Shown piece by piece: positions 18,285 through 27,509 of a DNA stretch of 64,000 nucleotides. Position 1 is the stretch's first letter. Each line of letters begins with the position of its first letter. The DNA is from JAWPMT01 sp965229785 (GTDB lineage Bacteria; Bacteroidota; Bacteroidia; Cytophagales; Cyclobacteriaceae). Under the pieces are notes generated by a model. The model was not told the DNA's origin and did not search any database. It worked only from the letters and a program-made list of their open reading frames with translations. The stretch lies in the NCBI GenBank assembly GCA_965229785.1, contig CBDDJS010000001.1, forward strand, positions 3,100,001 through 3,164,000, written 5' to 3'. Position numbers and translations under genes: made by a program.

Positions 18285-19355
18285 CTATTCTAACTTCCCT
18301 AGTATTGCCCACCCATTGGCTTTATCCGTAATCGCACACAGGATCTCATTCTCTCCTTCTTTGAGGTTTAGGTAAAGCGCATTGCCCTCCAACTTAATGT
18401 CACCCCGATGGGTCAGACCCTTATATCGAAAGGCATTATTTCCGCTAAAGACCAACTGACCATTGAAAAATACATCGATATTATCACTATAGTCAAAGTA
18501 GAATTTTCGGATCTTCGATTGCTCTGATTCAAAGGTATGACGTGCCCACACTACCTCATTGTCATTTTGTTCAAAGCTCCCCGCCTTAACTTTTCTCACG
18601 TACTTATTGATCGGAAGCAACCCGGAAGGTTCCGCTTTGGCTTCTTTCCACTGTATATTGTTCTTATTAGGGTATTCATTGGTCCGGACTTCAGAAATGA
18701 CTTTGCTTTCACTCAACTGCCAACGCTGAATGACTCCCTCAGCATAGGGCGCTAAAGGTTCGGATTTGGTCAGATCGGTGAATGCTTCATATCTGAAATT
18801 AGAGAAATAGGCTCCTAAAAAACTGTAGAATCCGATGAAGCCCGGCTCCACATCATGTCTCAAATTGTCCAGCGTTAGCATTGGCCTGGAAAAATCATTA
18901 AGATAGACTTTCAACTTTGAACCTCTGATTTCTATCCGCAAGGTATTCCATTCATTTTGATCGAATGTTGCAAAACTTTGATGTTCCCCGTACAGTTGCC
19001 AGTTTGATTCTCCATTGAATTCGGGATTGTATTGTAAAGCATCTGGCATTTTGGATTTATGCAGTCTGACATAGACGGCCTCATAGTTTTCCTCATTTTG
19101 TGCTCTAAATACCAGGCCTGCAAAAGATCGTGGTTTAGCAGCAGTGAAGTCCACCTGTATTATGCCATCTTGCATAGCAATGCCTTTCAAAGCAGCTCTA
19201 CCGTTCAGATAAATCGCCTTTCTTCCTTTAATGGTTTCCTGCTTTCTGGGCTCTCGCTCGAAGTAATCGAATCTGGGGTCGTCCAGGGGTATAGACTGCT
19301 GAGCCTGCGTAAGGTTCATAAGCATTAGAGATAAGCAAATTAGTATGATTCTCAT
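18285..19355 (-). CDS. Secreted DUF1080-like (LamG-fold) protein
   Basis: 356 residues with a signal peptide (LICLSLMLMNLTQAQ). Residues about 45-190 follow the jelly-roll pattern of DUF1080/family 16-like domains: GIAMQDGIIQVDFTA, FAGLVFRAQNEENYEAVYVR, WNTLRIEIRGSKLKVYLND and GFIGFYSFLGAYFSNFRY. The C-terminal half has a second beta-sandwich with KFYFDYSDNIDVFFNGQLVF. DUF1080 domains occur in sugar-acting or sugar-binding proteins, but no catalytic residues can be assigned here. It is probably periplasmic and may bind or process carbohydrate. Confidence 0.7.
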   Translation of the reverse strand: MRIILICLSLMLMNLTQAQQSIPLDDPRFDYFEREPRKQETIKGRKAIYLNGRAALKGIAMQDGIIQVDFTAAKPRSFAGLVFRAQNEENYEAVYVRLHKSKMPDALQYNPEFNGESNWQLYGEHQSFATFDQNEWNTLRIEIRGSKLKVYLNDFSRPMLTLDNLRHDVEPGFIGFYSFLGAYFSNFRYEAFTDLTKSEPLAPYAEGVIQRWQLSESKVISEVRTNEYPNKNNIQWKEAKAEPSGLLPINKYVRKVKAGSFEQNDNEVVWARHTFESEQSKIRKFYFDYSDNIDVFFNGQLVFSGNNAFRYKGLTHRGDIKLEGNALYLNLKEGENEILCAITDKANGWAILGKLE

Positions 19356-19489
19356 GAGTAATCTGAATTTTTGAATGATTTACGAAGGCCTGGTACGAAA
19401 GTCGGATGATTCACGATTCAAACCTGTTCATGTTTGTTCAAGGTGCGAAAATGATGTTCAGGATCATTGGAGGCGTATCAAGCTATCAT

Positions 19490-19522
19490 TCTGATTTATA
19501 AATCCGTGTCTCTGATTTATAA
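19490..19522. promoter_or_regulatory. Direct repeat spaced by two helical turns
   Basis: TCTGATTTATA occurs at 19490-19500 and, extended by one A, again at 19511-19522, so the copies are 21 bp apart on one face of the helix. The site lies about 55-85 bp upstream of the DJ-1/hydrolase start. LytTR proteins commonly bind direct repeats with about this period, and one is encoded at 21985-22896; the link is a guess. Confidence 0.35.
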
Positions 19523-19574
19523 CTGCTGACTAATTCTCGGGACACGAGTCCTATCATTGATTCTAAAAAAGGTC

Positions 19575-21941
19575 ATGAAAAAATTAAAACTGATTGCGCT
19601 GTTGCTACTGAGCCTGGCAAGCCAATCGTGGGGTCAGGGGCGCATCTTATTTGTGGTCTCTAATGCTACTCATTATGGAGACAGTGATATCAAAGCAGCC
19701 AACCATTTTGGTGAGATTGTTTACGCTTATGACGAATTTAAGCAGGCGGGATTTCACATTGATTATGTAAGCCCCGATGGCGGGCCCATTGCTGTCGGTT
19801 ATATCAACTCGGACACATTACTTCAGCAGTATTTATATGATCAGGCTTTTATGGGATTGTTAGCCAACACTAAAAGCCCTGATCAAATCCGTGCGGTGGA
19901 TTATGAAGCAGTATATTATCCTGGTGGTGGAGCAGCAATGTTTGGTACATATGATGATCCAAAACTCCTAAAAATTGCCGCGGACATCTACGAAAGTGAA
20001 GGGATTGTTTCAGCAGTTTGTCACGGTACGGCAGGCATAGCCAATATCAAACTCAGCAATGGCCAATTCCTTATTTGGGACAAAAGGGTCAATGGCTTTC
20101 CTGACATTTTTGAGAATAAGGATAGGGAGTACTTCAAACAATTTCCATTTTCAATTGAGGAACAGGTCATTCGAAATGGAGGAATGTTCAGCTATTCCAA
20201 AGATGGATGGGACGGCTTTCTAGAAGTAGATGGCCGGCTAATAACCGGACAAGATCCCACTTCTGCAGCACTTGTCGCCCGGGAAGTGATCAAGGCCCTA
20301 AATGATCGTAATCCCATTGCAGTAGCCATAAGTGCTATCGATGAGATCTTTGCTCCTTTCGATCGCATGGATCATCCGGCAGTGGCTACGGTGGTACTTC
20401 ACAAGGGGAAAGTCGTCTATCAAAAAGCTTTCGGGAGTACCGAATTAGATAACTACACGCCCGCAACGATTGACACCAAATTCCAGTTAGGGGGCCTCTC
20501 TAAGCAATTCACGGCTTTTGCCATGCTGCTACTCCAAGAGCAAGGCAAAATTGCGCTTAGCGATGATATCCGCAAATACTTACCGGCCTTACCAGCATAC
20601 CCAGAGACCATCACCATCGATCACTTATTGACCATGACCAGTGGACTGCCTGATTTCTGGGCACTTAAAAACATTGCCGGATGGCACCGCGATGATGTAT
20701 TTACACAGGAACATGCCCTTGAACTCATTCGAAAGAGTCAACCCGGTTTTTCTCCCGGGGAAGATTACATCTACTCCAATACCGACGTGTTACTTATGTC
20801 TGAGATCGTGTCAAAAGTGAGTGGAAAATCTTTTGCGCTTTTCATGCAAGACGAGGTATTCGGTCCGCTCGGCATGACCAATACGGTGGTCAAAGACGAT
20901 TTTGAGCAATACATCAGAAACCTGGCGAGCTCCTACGAATCAGCAGCTGACGGATTTCGCCCAAGTCCGCTGAATTATGGTATTGTGGGTGTTACTAATG
21001 TATATTCTACAGTGGCAGATCTGGCCAAATGGGAACTGAACCTTCTCAGTCCTACCATAGGGAGTGAAACAATCGTCAAAAAGCTCTACACGCCCTCGGA
21101 ACTCAACAATGGAAAAACCATGAACCCGCTCTTTGGCCAGTTGACTTATGGCCAACAATTGTATCACCGTGAACGGGGTATCATGGAAGCTTATCAGACA
21201 GGTACTCTAGGCGGCTATGCGAGTTCCATTTTCAAGTTCATGGATCATGATTTTTCAGTGATTGTACTAAGTTCCGGCATTCCGTATAGTGGCTATCTCG
21301 GCATGCGAACCGCCTATTTATTCCTGGAAGAACAATTCACGGAACCTGAAATGATAGATTATTCCTCACTTCCGACATTGAAGCTGAGCCAACGTCAACT
21401 AGAAAAACATGAAGGAAAATACTGGATCACAAGGTCCGGATATTCTCGTACGATTGCCCTCGAAAATGATACATTGAGATATGTGCGAGGTGATGGTCGT
21501 AGCAGTGCCCTTCTTCCTTTATCTGAGAATTCCTTTCAAATGTTTATTCCTGGAGATGAAACCATTCTGGTTAACTTCATCGGTCGTGGTGCCAACAAGC
21601 AAATGACTTTTACCATAGGCGAAAGTGATCCCATCGTAGCAAACATCATTCGGGAGGACCTATCCAAAGACTTTGAACTCAAATTATATACAGGCACGTA
21701 TTACTGCCCTGCTCTCAACGTGGTTTATGAAATTGCCCTGCAAAACGGCGAGCTTATCGCCAGTAACCTAAGGGCAGGGAGAGTAACCTTAAGTCCTGTT
21801 CAGAAAGGACTTTTTGAAGGTGATCAATGGTTTTTTTCGGGGATCCAATTTGACTCAAATGGACAAACATTCACGTTAAATACGGAAGAAGTCCGGGGAT
21901 TGAGATTTGAAAAACTCAGTAATCAGGTATACGGACTTTAA
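19575..21941 (+). CDS. DJ-1/PfpI domain fused to a class C beta-lactamase-like serine hydrolase domain
   Basis: 788 residues. The ATG at 19575 opens a signal peptide (LIALLLLSLASQSWGQ); a TTG six codons earlier is less likely. Residues about 20-240 form a DJ-1/PfpI domain with its nucleophile Cys in AVCHGTAG. Residues about 260-590 form a beta-lactamase/PBP-type domain, with the second motif YSN in DYIYSNTD intact. The first motif SxxK reads GLSK instead (context FQLGGLSKQFTA), so the catalytic Ser is Gly. A beta-barrel C-terminal region resembles those of other secreted serine hydrolases. Both halves would sit in the periplasm. The first domain may be active, the second probably not by the usual mechanism. 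Confidence 0.85.
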   Translation: MKKLKLIALLLLSLASQSWGQGRILFVVSNATHYGDSDIKAANHFGEIVYAYDEFKQAGFHIDYVSPDGGPIAVGYINSDTLLQQYLYDQAFMGLLANTKSPDQIRAVDYEAVYYPGGGAAMFGTYDDPKLLKIAADIYESEGIVSAVCHGTAGIANIKLSNGQFLIWDKRVNGFPDIFENKDREYFKQFPFSIEEQVIRNGGMFSYSKDGWDGFLEVDGRLITGQDPTSAALVAREVIKALNDRNPIAVAISAIDEIFAPFDRMDHPAVATVVLHKGKVVYQKAFGSTELDNYTPATIDTKFQLGGLSKQFTAFAMLLLQEQGKIALSDDIRKYLPALPAYPETITIDHLLTMTSGLPDFWALKNIAGWHRDDVFTQEHALELIRKSQPGFSPGEDYIYSNTDVLLMSEIVSKVSGKSFALFMQDEVFGPLGMTNTVVKDDFEQYIRNLASSYESAADGFRPSPLNYGIVGVTNVYSTVADLAKWELNLLSPTIGSETIVKKLYTPSELNNGKTMNPLFGQLTYGQQLYHRERGIMEAYQTGTLGGYASSIFKFMDHDFSVIVLSSGIPYSGYLGMRTAYLFLEEQFTEPEMIDYSSLPTLKLSQRQLEKHEGKYWITRSGYSRTIALENDTLRYVRGDGRSSALLPLSENSFQMFIPGDETILVNFIGRGANKQMTFTIGESDPIVANIIREDLSKDFELKLYTGTYYCPALNVVYEIALQNGELIASNLRAGRVTLSPVQKGLFEGDQWFFSGIQFDSNGQTFTLNTEEVRGLRFEKLSNQVYGL

Positions 21942-21984
21942 TTCAATCATCATCTTTTTATGCTGGAATCCATGGTTTAGGAAA

Positions 21985-22896
21985 TCACGCCATGGACTCC
22001 AGCCATTTTCTAAACTCTGGAGAACGGCTATTGGAGGTATAGAGTACTTCATCTGGATTTTTCAAGGTAATGGCCAATCGGTTTTTTGTGTGATTAGAAA
22101 ATTTCAGAATCGCCTTCCCATTCACCATCTCGCTTCTATTGATTCGGAAGAAAGTCATCGGATCCAACTGCGTTTCTAAAGCCGCCAGGGTTTGATTTAG
22201 CGTATAGGTCTGACCATCCTTGTCCGTGGCCATCACAAAATCCCCTTTTGATTGCAAAAAGGCTATATCCTCGACCTGTAATAAAAATGTACTATCTCTT
22301 CGTTTGGCTTGTAATGTCTGTCGGTACTTCAAAGCATCCTCAGTTGACGCTCCTGATACGGAGAAATCCGAGGAAACTTCTTCAGGATTCCTTTGATTGA
22401 CAATCCAGTCTCTGGTAAATCGATAGACCATGGAAAACAGGAAAGCAAACAGCAGCGAATTGGGTATACCAAACAGCAGATTGTCCCGACTTGTGAACTC
22501 CTGAAAAAAGGCCAATTCAAAGGAATGATCCACCGTATTGTGCAAAACGAACATGAGGGACCTGAGCACCTCCATCATCAAAAGCAGCAACACGGTTACC
22601 GAAAAATATCTCCCCCATTGGTTTCCTTTCAGGTAATGTGGGATCAGGAAGAAGGCATTGAGGTAAAAAGTAATCGGGAATAAGAGGACAGTCACCTGAG
22701 CTACTTCCCTGGCAGTGTGATCTGTCCAGTCAGCCTCCCATTGGGTGTTAACGGAAGTGAAATGAAACACCCAATAAGCCAGGTGAAACACTCCTTCCAG
22801 CACCATACGCCAGGAAAATCTAATGGTTGAATCCAAACCTCTTTTCTCTTTGAACACAATGCTACCTAAATCGATCAAACTCCTTTGTCCTTTCAT
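21985..22896 (-). CDS. LytTR-type transcriptional regulator with N-terminal membrane helices
   Basis: 303 residues. Four membrane helices occupy about 30-150 (VFHLAYWVFHFTSV, VAQVTVLLFPITFYLNAFFLI, YFSVTVLLLLMMEVL, LLFGIPNSLLFAFLFSMVYRF). The C-terminal LytTR DNA-binding domain follows at about 200-300 (FLLQVEDIAFLQSKGDFVMA, LDPMTFFRINRSEMVN). There is no receiver domain, so it probably senses a membrane signal directly or through a partner. It is divergent from the ABC exporter genes at 23082-27502 and is a plausible regulator of them. Confidence 0.85.
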   Translation of the reverse strand: MKGQRSLIDLGSIVFKEKRGLDSTIRFSWRMVLEGVFHLAYWVFHFTSVNTQWEADWTDHTAREVAQVTVLLFPITFYLNAFFLIPHYLKGNQWGRYFSVTVLLLLMMEVLRSLMFVLHNTVDHSFELAFFQEFTSRDNLLFGIPNSLLFAFLFSMVYRFTRDWIVNQRNPEEVSSDFSVSGASTEDALKYRQTLQAKRRDSTFLLQVEDIAFLQSKGDFVMATDKDGQTYTLNQTLAALETQLDPMTFFRINRSEMVNGKAILKFSNHTKNRLAITLKNPDEVLYTSNSRSPEFRKWLESMA

Positions 22897-23081
22897 CGGT
22901 ATTTTAACCCCAGTTCACCGGAAATAGCTCCTCATTCGCTTGAAACAGCGTTTTTAAGTGTGACAAACCCGCCTTAATCAACGTCACCATAATGACAACT
23001 TATTGCCCTGTTGAACGTCCGGGTCCCGGTCTCGGTAAGACGGCTGAAGGTTGTCAGTGTTACATCGAATCCATGGCTATT

Positions 23082-23984
23082 ATGAATTTAAGAATCGAAA
23101 ATCTCACCAAGACATATCCCAATGGCAGGGCTGAAGCCGTAAAAGCACTCGACCAAATTAATCTGGAAGTGGGAAAAGGCATGTTTGGACTGCTTGGTCC
23201 CAATGGCGCAGGAAAATCGAGCCTGATGCGCACCGTCGCCACATTGCAGGAACCCGATAGCGGCAGTGTTCACTTTTTCGGTATTGATGTACTTAACCAA
23301 CCGATGGAGTTAAAGAAAGTCCTTGGCTATTTACCTCAGGACTTTGGGGTTTACCCGCAAGTTTCCGCAGAATCTTTGTTACAAACCTTCGCTATCCTCA
23401 AAGGCATTACTTCTAGGAAAACCAGAAAAATCGTAATTGATAAAGTACTGGAGTTAACCAATCTCCTGGAAGTCCGAAAGAAACATGTCAGTGGCTACTC
23501 CGGCGGTATGAAGCAACGCTTTGGAATTGCACAATTGCTCCTTAACAATCCAAAACTGATCATTGTTGATGAGCCCACAGCCGGACTGGATCCTGAAGAA
23601 CGTACACGTTTTTTAAACGTACTTCGTGACATAGGTATTGAAAACACGGTCCTGTTTTCTACTCATTTGGTAGATGACGTGGCTGATCTGTGCAATGATC
23701 TGGCGATCATCGACAAAGGACATGTCTTGCTCCATCGTAACCCTGCACAAGCCCTATCTGAACTACAAGGCAAAATATTTACTAAAAACATCACTAAAGA
23801 AGAACTGGCAAAACATGAAAGACAGCATTTACTTCTCTCTTCAGGTTACAATTCAGATAACAGCTTAAGCATCCGAATCTACAACCAACAAATACCTCCA
23901 GGATTCGAATCTGCCTCACCTAATCTTGAAGATGTCTACTTCCTTGCTCTGAAACAACCCAATACCTCAAATCCAAGCCTCTAA
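23082..23984 (+). CDS. ABC transporter ATP-binding protein
   Basis: About 300 residues from the ATG at 23082 (MNLRIENLTKTYPNG). The ORF opens at 22992 and there is another ATG at 23073, but the upstream peptide is not family-like. Walker A is GLLGPNGAGKSS, the signature is SGYSGGMKQR, Walker B is LIIVDEPTAGLDP and the H-loop is FSTH. The type matches ATPases of ABC-2 exporters. It is followed after 11 bases by the permease-peptidase gene and supplies its energy. Confidence 0.92.
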   Translation: MNLRIENLTKTYPNGRAEAVKALDQINLEVGKGMFGLLGPNGAGKSSLMRTVATLQEPDSGSVHFFGIDVLNQPMELKKVLGYLPQDFGVYPQVSAESLLQTFAILKGITSRKTRKIVIDKVLELTNLLEVRKKHVSGYSGGMKQRFGIAQLLLNNPKLIIVDEPTAGLDPEERTRFLNVLRDIGIENTVLFSTHLVDDVADLCNDLAIIDKGHVLLHRNPAQALSELQGKIFTKNITKEELAKHERQHLLLSSGYNSDNSLSIRIYNQQIPPGFESASPNLEDVYFLALKQPNTSNPSL

Positions 23985-23995
23985 TACAAAGGATC

Positions 23996-26900
23996 ATGTT
24001 CAAAGACCTATTTCTTCAGGAATTACGGTTCTGGTTCCAAAGACCGGCCACCTACTTTTATGCCCTTAGCTTCTGCTCATTTGCCTTTCTGATGATGGCA
24101 GGTTCTGCGGGTTGGTTTGACCCTCATGTGAATGATGGAAAAATTCATGAACTCGTAAACTCCCCTCTCGGAATCCATAAGATCGCACTGTATCTCAATA
24201 AACTAATGATGGTTTTGCTACCGGCCATCGTCGGCAGTTCACTCTACAGAGACTATAAGTTTCGAGTGCATAGCATCTTATTCTCTTCTCCCGTCAGTAA
24301 AATGGACTATCTGCTGTCACGCTTTTGTGCTGCCTTTCTTGTGGTTGTAGTCATTAGTCTTTTGGTAATTCTGTCGATGGCTGTTGCCAGCTTGATCCCG
24401 GGATTGGATCCCGCCAAAACAGGTCCCTTTGACGTAGTTGCCTATTCCCAGGCATGGCTGCTTTATATGGTACCCAATCTCTTTTTTGCAGGGGCGTTGG
24501 TATTTGCTATCGTTCTGCGATTTCGCAACATCTACTTCGCTTTTGTCGCGGCGTTGTTACCCTTTATCCTCCAGTTAATCACAGAAAATGCCTTCAGTCA
24601 TTCGCCTGAACTCATCGCTATCCTGGATCCCTTTGGACAAAACACGGTATTATACCACACCAGGGAATGGACCCTGGTCCAAAAAAACGAATCCATGCTC
24701 TCTGTCACAAAGACCATCTTCTGCAATAGAATCATATGGATGGTCACGTCGCTATTGATCATGGGTTTCAGTGCCTCAAGATTTCGATTACATCAGGACG
24801 TATCTACTGGTTTTCGGTATCTGCTCATGAGAAAAAAGCATCGTCCGGTCAAACACCATTCAGCCGCGGTGGATTACGCTTTGAAAGACCTGAAACTTTC
24901 GGGGGAGAGGAATCGAAACTTCTTGGCTTTATGGCACCTATCAAAAGATGGACTGATTTATGTGCTCAAAAGTCCCATTTTCTGGGGAACGGTGGCCCTG
25001 GCAATCATGGCCGTTGTGTTTGCCGTTGGCCGGGTCACGCAAAAGGGAGATATGATATTGATGCCTATCACTAAAATCATATTGCTCGTACCCTCCGCAT
25101 TCTATTCGGTGTTCTGTATGATGTTGATCTTCATTTATTCGGGCTTATTGATCAACAGGGAACGAAATACTCGCATGAATGCGCTGATAGATAGCACTCC
25201 TACTCCCTTTTGGTTGTACTGGAGTAGCAAGCTACTCACCATGATCCAGCTGGTGTTACTCTTGCTGTTCATTTTTATGGTCTCCGGTATCATCATACAA
25301 ACATCACAAGGATATTTCGACTATGAACTTCTACTCTACCTCAAATATTTACTGGGTTTTACATTACCGCCTTTGGTTATCTGGATCTTCGCTTCCTTTT
25401 TCGTCCATACGGTTATCGATCATTTGTACATCGCGTTGTTCATCCTCCTGTTTGGTTGGGTAGGCGTCGGTGGAATGCCACAATTAGGAATTGATTCATA
25501 TTTATTAAGGTTCAATACAAGTCCTGTAGTTGGATACTCCGACATGAACGGATTCGGTCACACAATCAAAGCATTTTTTGTGACACAGGGATATTGGTTT
25601 GGATTGGGCATCATCTTGTTGACTTTCGTACACGGCTTGTGGCCAGTCGGTGATGAGGTAAGTATAAGCAGTAGAATTCACGCTTTAAAACATCGAATGC
25701 GACCCGGAATTTATGCCCTCTTCATACTAGGCATTTCAATCATGGTCGGATCAGGCAGACTCATTTGGCAGGGAGAAAAAGCGATTAATCCTTTTTCAGG
25801 CAGTGTCGGAAACTCATACCTAAAAACCTTCAAGCGAAATTTCGAGGTTTATTCAGAACTGCCAACTCCCAAAATAAGGAGCACGGTGGCAGAAATTGAA
25901 TTGTATCCTGAAACACAAAACTTCGAGGCTGAAGGCAGCTATCAGCTTGAAAATCCTCATCAAGTGGAAATGGATACTTTCATGATGCGCCTTGGATTTG
26001 ATGAATTATCATCATTTGATTTATCGGTACCTTTTGAGATCGTTGAGGCTGACTCCCTCATGAAATGCTATGTGATTAAACTGCATCAACCCATTCCTCC
26101 AAACGGTCAATTTGAATTGTCTTTTCATATTCAGAATCAAGAAAACACCTTATTTGAACGTAACTCAGGAGTGCTTAAGAACGGTACGTTCCTCAAAAAC
26201 GACATATTCCCTCGTTTCGGATATACCTACGACAGGCAATTACCCCATCCTGATCATGTCATCAATCATTCGACTCATTATCAAGGACCAGATGCTGATC
26301 TGACCGACCTGAATATCACCATAGGCACTGCAGAAACGCAATATGCCCTTGCTCCCGGGGAATTGATCAACCACTGGAAGGTCGGCAATCGAAACTATTT
26401 TCAATACCAAACTACGCAACCCATGAAGTTTTCCTTTGGGATCAATTCAGGCATATATAAAATCGATAAATCACAGATAGAGGACTCGTTCGTTGAGATC
26501 TATGCTCATCATACCACCAACCTTCAAAGTATCCGTGCTGCCCTGGCATCCACAATGGCCTATCAATCCGATCACTTTACTCCGTACCAATACGATCAAA
26601 TACGGGTAATTGAATTCCCTGATTCCGAAGGGACCTACGCCACTGCCTTTGCTAACAATATCCCAGCTTCAGAGATCCGTTTTGTGACCAATACGGATCC
26701 GACCGGCCTGAAAACGGACTTATCCTTTTACGTACCGGCGCATGAATTGATCCATCACTGGTGGGGGTCTACATTGATTCCAGCTCGAGCACAGGGGGCT
26801 ACCATGCTCACAGAAAGCATTACAGAATACCTTAGCCTCAAAGTCTATGAAAAACATTTCGGGAAAAAGCCTGCACACCAATTTCTGACGTTACAACATC

Positions 26901-27502
26901 GGCGTTACTGGAACGGACATAAGCATGAAAACAGCATTGAACCTCCTCTGTATCTGGTAGCTCCGGAACAGCAATACATAAGCTATGGTAAGGGGGCGAT
27001 CGTTATGAATGGTTTGAGCCAATTAATGGGTGAAGCTTCCTTCAATAAATTCTTATCAACATTCATGCATTCGTATGAAAGAGGTATACCGCCATATCCT
27101 ACTTCAGTCGATTTCATGAAAGCCCTGCAAGATTGGCTTCCGGATTCTACTCAGTCCTTTGTCCTTGATCAATTTAAAACCGTTTCTTATCTGGAATTTG
27201 AAGATTTAACTATTTCAGGATTTACTGAAGGAAAGGCAACCATTTCCGGAAGAATCAAGAAGTTCGAATTGCCACAAAATGACCCTGGAAAAACTCCTGT
27301 TGAGCGGCCATTGGATGAATGGATCCAAATAGGCCTTTTTGATGCCAATGATCAGGTGATCAGCGTCCAGTGGGTACACCTTATTAAGGAGGTACTTGAC
27401 TTCCACCTGACCTCTGAAGTGGAACCAGCCCGGATTGAAATAGATCCTAATTACCTTATTCTAATCAAAAATCGCGCAGCCACCATTTCCGGTAAGCATT
27501 GA
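23996..27502 (+). CDS. ABC-2 type permease fused to an M1 family aminopeptidase domain
   Basis: 1168 residues. The first half (about 1-590) has 11-12 membrane helices in two ABC-2 permease-like blocks. The second half is an M1 (gluzincin) peptidase with the zinc motif HELIHHWW near residue 916 and the third ligand Glu in LTESITEYLSL 18-20 residues later, so the site looks intact. A GAMEN-like segment is not obvious. The peptidase would face the periplasm. This permease/M1 combination is known in Bacteroidota and some proteobacteria, but its substrate is not. It is co-transcribed with the ATPase and ends 7 bp from the convergent sensor kinase gene. Confidence 0.87.
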   Translation: MFKDLFLQELRFWFQRPATYFYALSFCSFAFLMMAGSAGWFDPHVNDGKIHELVNSPLGIHKIALYLNKLMMVLLPAIVGSSLYRDYKFRVHSILFSSPVSKMDYLLSRFCAAFLVVVVISLLVILSMAVASLIPGLDPAKTGPFDVVAYSQAWLLYMVPNLFFAGALVFAIVLRFRNIYFAFVAALLPFILQLITENAFSHSPELIAILDPFGQNTVLYHTREWTLVQKNESMLSVTKTIFCNRIIWMVTSLLIMGFSASRFRLHQDVSTGFRYLLMRKKHRPVKHHSAAVDYALKDLKLSGERNRNFLALWHLSKDGLIYVLKSPIFWGTVALAIMAVVFAVGRVTQKGDMILMPITKIILLVPSAFYSVFCMMLIFIYSGLLINRERNTRMNALIDSTPTPFWLYWSSKLLTMIQLVLLLLFIFMVSGIIIQTSQGYFDYELLLYLKYLLGFTLPPLVIWIFASFFVHTVIDHLYIALFILLFGWVGVGGMPQLGIDSYLLRFNTSPVVGYSDMNGFGHTIKAFFVTQGYWFGLGIILLTFVHGLWPVGDEVSISSRIHALKHRMRPGIYALFILGISIMVGSGRLIWQGEKAINPFSGSVGNSYLKTFKRNFEVYSELPTPKIRSTVAEIELYPETQNFEAEGSYQLENPHQVEMDTFMMRLGFDELSSFDLSVPFEIVEADSLMKCYVIKLHQPIPPNGQFELSFHIQNQENTLFERNSGVLKNGTFLKNDIFPRFGYTYDRQLPHPDHVINHSTHYQGPDADLTDLNITIGTAETQYALAPGELINHWKVGNRNYFQYQTTQPMKFSFGINSGIYKIDKSQIEDSFVEIYAHHTTNLQSIRAALASTMAYQSDHFTPYQYDQIRVIEFPDSEGTYATAFANNIPASEIRFVTNTDPTGLKTDLSFYVPAHELIHHWWGSTLIPARAQGATMLTESITEYLSLKVYEKHFGKKPAHQFLTLQHRRYWNGHKHENSIEPPLYLVAPEQQYISYGKGAIVMNGLSQLMGEASFNKFLSTFMHSYERGIPPYPTSVDFMKALQDWLPDSTQSFVLDQFKTVSYLEFEDLTISGFTEGKATISGRIKKFELPQNDPGKTPVERPLDEWIQIGLFDANDQVISVQWVHLIKEVLDFHLTSEVEPARIEIDPNYLILIKNRAATISGKH

Positions 27503-27509
27503 TGGAGCA

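Noticed and set aside
22992..23081. N-terminal extension of the ABC ATPase
   Set aside because: The Pro/Gly/Cys-rich peptide before MNLRIEN is not part of the family; the later ATG is used.
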